The notes under the pieces were generated by a model, which worked only from the letters and a program-made list of their open reading frames with translations, searched no databases and was not told the DNA's origin. This document shows, one piece after another, positions 6,058 to 9,249 of a DNA stretch of 9,249 nt (positions are counted from its first letter, which is position 1; each line of letters opens with the position of its first letter). Origin of the DNA: M3007 sp046155725 (GTDB lineage: Bacteria; Bacteroidota; Bacteroidia; Chitinophagales; Saprospiraceae); the NCBI GenBank assembly GCA_046155725.1, contig JBJXFT010000062.1, forward strand, positions 1 through 9,249. The letters are read 5' to 3'. Both the position numbers and the translations under genes were made by a program.

Positions 6058-7165
6058 CAATCTCCAAGTTTTTGCGAAGCAGCATCGCATCCAAAAAAAA
6101 CTTTGCCGCCCAGTTGGGGTATCGGAAGGGTAGGTACGCGCCCCAAAATGGGGCAGAACCGGGCAGCGCCCCCTGCGTGTTTTTGTTCGCGCCAAGTTTT
6201 TGAAAACCAATGATTTCTGCCAAAAAACTGTCCGCCGCTGTGCCGAATTTTGGCTCGCCCGTCCGTTCCCACACCTTGTGGCAAAGGATGCTCAGCTGGC
6301 AATTGCCGGCTACGCACACAAAGGAATAATCGCCCCGCCAACGCTCGTCGTAGCGCCCAGCCGTCCGCCCGTCCGCCCGCTCGCGCTCGGCCAAAAGCCG
6401 CTCCACACAGCCAATGGTTTTGTCCAAAATATCTTGCTCGCCCAGCCTTACGGAGCATTCCAGAAAACCCTCCAAAGTGTAGGCCATAGTGTGCGTGAAC
6501 GCCGCTTCGCCCGCCCGGAACCCCCAATCGCGCACGGCACCGTTTGGCAAAAAACGCTCCGCGTAAAAGTGCAAAGCATGGCGCATCAATGCCACGGTGT
6601 TCTCCCCCCCTTTCGGGGGATCTGGGGGGGGCTGCAGCACATCGTTGGCATGGAGAACACCCCACACGGCGCGGGTGTAATAACTGGGCACAAAGCCTGG
6701 CACGAAAGCCGCCTGTCGCCAAGAGCCGTCAGGCTCGAGGGCGGAAAGCAGCCAGGAAACGGCTCGCTGGGAAGCCCCACTCGGGGGAGGGCGAACTAAG
6801 TTTGTCAAATTTTCACTTGGCGCAAGGCCGAATAGTATCTGACTCGTATTGAACACGCTCGGCTTCGTGTTCCCGACCATCAAACCGGGGAACGCGCCCG
6901 AAGGCAACTGGATGGATTCCAACCATTGGATGCAGCCGTAAGCCAATTGGCGGAGCGATTCGTCCTGCTTTTCGTTGGCGTAAGCCAAGAGGGTTTCGAT
7001 GAGGTAGCCCGTGGTTTCGGGGTAGGCTTTGGCCCAGCCGAACAAGGGGTGCCAACTGTGCGACGAGCCTTGCCCGCCCGTAGCCTCGATGCTTCGGCGG
7101 AGCCAAGCCAAGGCGGCATCGGCGCGGAGCGCGTACTCGCTTTGATTGAACAGATTTGATTTCAT
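6029..7165 (-). CDS. Alpha/alpha-toroid (terpenoid-cyclase-like fold) protein of unknown function
   Basis: 378 aa from ATG 7165 to TGA at 6029. The sequence alternates amphipathic helices with Gly-turn motifs such as LPSGAFPG (87-94), PDGSW (145-149) and LPNGAV (206-211). This resembles the (alpha/alpha)6 barrels of the prenyltransferase/squalene-cyclase-like and glycan-processing families. A conserved-looking N-terminal segment, HSWHPLFGWAKAYPETTGYL (36-55), resembles proteins seen in Bacteroidota polysaccharide clusters. There is no signal peptide and no QW/DxDD cyclase signature, so cyclase activity is not supported. Two Pro/Gly segments, RPPPSGAS (125-132) and PPPDPPKGG (179-187), sit where alpha/alpha repeats normally have a short turn. 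They coincide with GC-rich palindromes in the DNA (separate entries). A cytosolic glycan- or isoprenoid-related enzyme is possible but unproven. The gene is divergent from the DUF4403 gene. Confidence 0.75.
   Translation of the reverse strand: MKSNLFNQSEYALRADAALAWLRRSIEATGGQGSSHSWHPLFGWAKAYPETTGYLIETLLAYANEKQDESLRQLAYGCIQWLESIQLPSGAFPGLMVGNTKPSVFNTSQILFGLAPSENLTNLVRPPPSGASQRAVSWLLSALEPDGSWRQAAFVPGFVPSYYTRAVWGVLHANDVLQPPPDPPKGGENTVALMRHALHFYAERFLPNGAVRDWGFRAGEAAFTHTMAYTLEGFLECSVRLGEQDILDKTIGCVERLLAERERADGRTAGRYDERWRGDYSFVCVAGNCQLSILCHKVWERTGEPKFGTAADSFLAEIIGFQKLGANKNTQGALPGSAPFWGAYLPFRYPNWAAKFFLDAMLLRKNLEIVIAGRGAEV
6604..6631. repeat. GC-rich palindromic insert inside the toroid gene (copy 1)
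   Basis: A run of seven Cs, TTT, then CGGGGG forms a short hairpin, followed by ATCT and a run of eight Gs. In the minus-strand frame it encodes QPPPDPPKGGEN, a Pro/Gly peptide unlike the helical protein around it. Similar PPxxPPKGG-coding palindromes are, to my recollection, scattered through genes and spacers of some Bacteroidota. Its length is a multiple of three or has been accommodated, since the frame is intact. Confidence 0.6.
6775..6820. repeat. Second palindromic insert inside the toroid gene, with AT-rich flank (copy 2)
   Basis: CCCC ACT CGGGG (6775-6786) is a short hairpin that continues into GAGGGCGAACTAAG and an AT-rich stretch (to about 6820). The AT-rich part stands out in a GC-rich gene. 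On the minus strand it reads SENLTNLVRPPPSGAS. Neighbouring toroid sequence suggests a short turn plus helix should be here, so the segment looks inserted or substituted while keeping the frame. The outer boundaries are my estimate. Confidence 0.5.
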
Positions 7166-7191
7166 ACCGACGTAAGCGTTTCAAAACCATC

Positions 7192-7218
7192 CAAAACATA
7201 CCGTCCTTTGTGTCGCAA
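7192..7218 (-). promoter_or_regulatory. Possible Bacteroidota-type promoter for the toroid gene
   Basis: In the 70-bp divergent spacer, the minus strand carries TTTTTG (ending at 7216), a 15-bp spacer, and TATGTTTTG (7200 to 7192). This is close to the TTG / TAnnTTTG consensus, but the spacer is shorter than usual and TTTG is interrupted by an extra T. It lies 27 bp before the ATG at 7165. No comparable pair was seen for the rightward gene. Confidence 0.25.
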
Positions 7219-7235
7219 AAACTTTTCCCTCCACC

Positions 7236-8612
7236 ATGCAAGCATTCAAACTCCTCCCTATGATCTGCCTTTTTGCTTTTTGCAAAACTGCCCAATTCAC
7301 CGACGCGCCCAAGCCTGCGGAGGTGTACAACACCACCGCCGACCCTCCTCCCGTGCCGTCCACGCTCAGCATTCCGGTCAGTATTTCGGTGGACGAACTG
7401 CTGCGCTCACTCAATGCAAGGCTCTCTGGCGCAGCCCTTTTTGAAGATTATTCCTTTGACGACAACGGCCACGACGGCCTGATGATGAACGCTTGGCAAA
7501 GCCAAGACCTGAGCCTGTTTTTTAGCGGCAACACCGTGAAATACCGCCTGCCGCTCAAACTTTGGATGAAAAAAGAACTCTTGCTCGGAGCGGCGGCAGA
7601 GGCAGAAGGGGAACTCGCGCTCAACTTCAAAACCACTTTTGGCATCAATCCCGACTGGAGCCTCAGCACCCAGACCGAGGTGGAATACCACGAATGGCTC
7701 AGCCGCCCGGTGCTGAAAACGGGCATCGGCAACATCAGCGTGGAGACCATCGCCAACCTCGTGCTCAACCGCAGCAAAAAGACCCTTAGCAAAACCCTCG
7801 ACCAGTTTGTGGGCCAGCAAATCAGCCTCCGTCCATACGTACAAGAGGCTTGGGAGGCCATCCAACAACCTGTGCTGCTGGATTCGACCTACCGAATGTG
7901 GTCGAAAACCACCCCGCTCAGCATTGGCCTCACCCCGCTGACGACCTACGGCAATGCGCTGCAAACCAAAATCGCGGTGGAGTGCCTCAACGATGTGTCT
8001 TTTGGCGAAAAACCGATCTTCCGCGAAAACTCCGCGCTGCCCAACCTGACGCTGCTGACTGAAGCACCCGACGATTTTCAAATGCGCTTTGCCACCGATG
8101 TGCCGTTCCCGGAAGCGGAGCGTTTTGCCAAAAACATCATGGTCGGGCAGATTTTTGAATCGGGGAAAAAGAAGGTGAAGGTAGAAGACATCACGCTGTG
8201 GGGCAACAACGATCGCGTGGTGGTGAAATCCAAACTCAGCGGCTCGTTCAATGGCCACATTTACTTCATCGGGAGGCCAGCGTACAACCCCGAGAAAAAC
8301 CAAATCGAAGTCAAAGACCTTGATTTTCAGGTGGACACGCGCAATTTTCTCCTCCGCTCCGCATCGTGGATTTTTCAAGGAACGATAAAAAAGAAGATGG
8401 CGGCAAGCATGACTTTCCCCCTCGAGCAGCAAATCGCGGAGGTAAAAAATTCGGTGCAACAAACGCTCAGCAACTATCAAATCCAGCCCGGCGTGCTCCT
8501 GCGCGGCACAATTGACAGCGTGGCCGTCCAAGACACCCGCGTGACTCCTACGGGCATCCGGGTCAATCTTTTTTCAACGGGCAAAGTGAACGTGGACGTG
8601 AATGGGCTTTGA
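7236..8612 (+). CDS. DUF4403-family exported protein
   Basis: 458 aa from ATG 7236, ending TGA 8610-8612. The first ~20 residues (MQAFKLLPMICLFAFCKTAQ) form a short basic-hydrophobic export signal. Cys16 is preceded by LFAF, which is not a good lipobox, so lipoprotein status is uncertain. A second Met at residue 9 is a possible alternative start. The mature protein begins with a Pro-rich linker and then STLSIPVSISVDELLRSLN (42-60), typical of the DUF4403 N-terminal beta region. The C-terminal half has the family-like segment from 340 to 380: HIYFIGRPAYNP, then VKDLDFQVDTRN, then ASWIF. The length matches the family (about 450-500 aa). Biochemical function is unknown. The repeated beta-strand/amphipathic-helix pattern is compatible with a lipid-binding (BPI/TULIP-like) fold, but that is inference. 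A PAP2 phosphatase gene follows 95 bp downstream on the same strand, so a link to envelope lipids is possible. Confidence 0.83.
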   Translation: MQAFKLLPMICLFAFCKTAQFTDAPKPAEVYNTTADPPPVPSTLSIPVSISVDELLRSLNARLSGAALFEDYSFDDNGHDGLMMNAWQSQDLSLFFSGNTVKYRLPLKLWMKKELLLGAAAEAEGELALNFKTTFGINPDWSLSTQTEVEYHEWLSRPVLKTGIGNISVETIANLVLNRSKKTLSKTLDQFVGQQISLRPYVQEAWEAIQQPVLLDSTYRMWSKTTPLSIGLTPLTTYGNALQTKIAVECLNDVSFGEKPIFRENSALPNLTLLTEAPDDFQMRFATDVPFPEAERFAKNIMVGQIFESGKKKVKVEDITLWGNNDRVVVKSKLSGSFNGHIYFIGRPAYNPEKNQIEVKDLDFQVDTRNFLLRSASWIFQGTIKKKMAASMTFPLEQQIAEVKNSVQQTLSNYQIQPGVLLRGTIDSVAVQDTRVTPTGIRVNLFSTGKVNVDVNGL

Positions 8613-8614
8613 GG

Positions 8615-8649
8615 GAACGATGAACTATGAACTATGAACGAGGAACAAT
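8615..8649. repeat. GAAC-heptad tandem repeat, five units
   Basis: Five consecutive 7-bp units begin with GAAC: GAACGAT, GAACTAT, GAACTAT, GAACGAG and GAACAAT. The array begins 3 bp after the stop codon of the DUF4403 gene and ends about 58 bp before the PAP2 start. An ATG inside it (8627) is in frame with the PAP2 gene, so if translation began there the repeat would be partly coding. No terminator hairpin is visible between the two genes. Confidence 0.85.
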
Positions 8650-8707
8650 TCAATCTTCAAAAATCGGATCGTTCGACTATAACTTCACGCAAACTGCCGC
8701 TCGCAAA

Positions 8708-9249
8708 ATGCTCGAGACACTCCAACAATGGGACGCTGCGCTTTTCCAGTTCGTCAACACCAGCCTCGGCAACCCGGTGTTCGACGCGCTGCTGCCTTGG
8801 TGCCGCGAGAAGTGGTTTTGGGCACCGGCCTATCTTTTTGTGGGTGCTTTTGCGCTGCTCAATTTCGGGCAACGGGGCTGGCTGCTGCTCTTTGGGCTGG
8901 TGCTGGCCATCGGGCTGGCCGACTTCACGAGCAGCACTTTGGTCAAAAAAAATGTGCAGCGCCTGCGCCCCTGCAACGACCCCGAAATGTTTGATGCAAT
9001 CCGGCTGAGGGTGCCTTGCGGCAGCGGTTACAGTTTCACGTCCAGCCATGCGGCCAATCACTTTGCGGCGGCGGTTTTTCTCATCGGGATTTTTGGCGGC
9101 TTAGTGCGCTGGCTGCGCCCGGCGGTATTGGGGTGGGCGAGCCTTGTCGCTTTCTCGCAGGTATATGTGGGCGTTCATTACCCTGCCGATGTGCTGGGCG
9201 GGGCGGCATTGGGCGCGGCCATCGGCTGGTGGACTGCCGCGACTTGGCG
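8708..9249 (+). CDS. PAP2-family membrane phosphatase, 3'-truncated by the window edge
   Basis: At least 180 residues from ATG 8708; the frame is still open at the window end. An in-frame ATG at 8627 would add 27 residues of unremarkable sequence and is less likely, because PAP2 proteins of this type start right at the MLETLQQWD-like helix. The three phosphatase motifs are present: K-x6-RP at 80-88 (KKNVQRLRP), a TSSH version of the PSGH motif at 111-114, and S-x6-H-x3-D at 150-161 (SQVYVGVHYPAD). Predicted catalytic residues are His114, His157 and Asp161. The Arg normally following Ser in motif 3 is Gln151. Hydrophobic helices at ~40-52, 57-72, 117-134, 138-150 and 163-178 indicate an integral membrane protein. 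By family it removes phosphate from lipid phosphates such as undecaprenyl diphosphate or phosphatidate at the periplasmic face; the substrate here cannot be assigned. Confidence 0.9.
   Translation, partial: MLETLQQWDAALFQFVNTSLGNPVFDALLPWCREKWFWAPAYLFVGAFALLNFGQRGWLLLFGLVLAIGLADFTSSTLVKKNVQRLRPCNDPEMFDAIRLRVPCGSGYSFTSSHAANHFAAAVFLIGIFGGLVRWLRPAVLGWASLVAFSQVYVGVHYPADVLGGAALGAAIGWWTAATW

Noticed and set aside
5053..6210. A 385-codon open frame on the minus strand opposite the CBM9-like gene
   Set aside because: The plus-strand frame has a signal anchor and CBM9-like motifs. The minus-strand product has no coherent pattern and runs into the toroid gene in another frame.
6604..6631. The GC-rich hairpin in the toroid gene as an intrinsic terminator
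   Set aside because: No T-run follows on either strand and it lies mid-gene in an intact frame.
7407..8531. A 374-codon open frame on the minus strand opposite the DUF4403 gene
   Set aside because: Antisense shadow of a recognisable family protein; His/Arg/Phe-rich with no recognisable motif.
8634..9008. A 124-codon plus-strand frame overlapping the PAP2 gene
   Set aside because: The overlapping frame from 8708 carries all three PAP2 motifs and membrane helices; this one is Ser/Cys-rich out-of-frame translation.

Overview
The window looks like chromosome from a fairly GC-rich member of the Bacteroidota, most likely the Saprospiria/Chitinophagia side of the phylum. The main evidence is a very large secreted protein that ends in a gliding-motility-associated C-terminal (CHU_C) domain, the type IX secretion signal of this phylum. 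Supporting evidence is a DUF4403 protein, a CFELVFP-repeat protein, and starts with A-rich leaders and no Shine-Dalgarno. The species cannot be named from the sequence.

Layout, left to right. Positions 2-622 (+) hold the 3' end of a repeat protein with four CFELVFP/PSFVFP-type units, followed by a strong hairpin terminator at 647-689. Convergent to it, 821-4978 (-) encodes a 1385-residue adhesin-like protein: signal peptide, N-terminal domain, CUB domain, a further domain, about ten Ig/PKD-like repeats, and CHU_C. The 290 bp in front of it hold a heptad-phased tandem repeat bracketed by an inverted repeat, and a palindromic cluster near the next gene. Positions 5269-6057 (+) encode a membrane-anchored CBM9-like protein. 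It overlaps tail to tail by 29 bp with 6029-7165 (-), an alpha/alpha-toroid protein that carries two GC-rich palindromic inserts inside its reading frame. Divergent from that, 7236-8612 (+) encodes a DUF4403 exported protein. After a second heptad array comes a PAP2 phosphatase at 8708 (+) that runs off the window.

Nothing here forms an obvious pathway operon. The common theme is the cell envelope: a secreted T9SS cargo, a membrane-tethered sugar-binding-like domain, an exported DUF4403 protein and a membrane lipid phosphatase. I see no RNA genes, CRISPR arrays, transposases or defence genes. The least explained features are the heptamer tandem arrays upstream of two genes, the palindromic elements that add Pro/Gly peptides to the toroid protein, and the alternating A-B-A-B repeat protein at the left edge.
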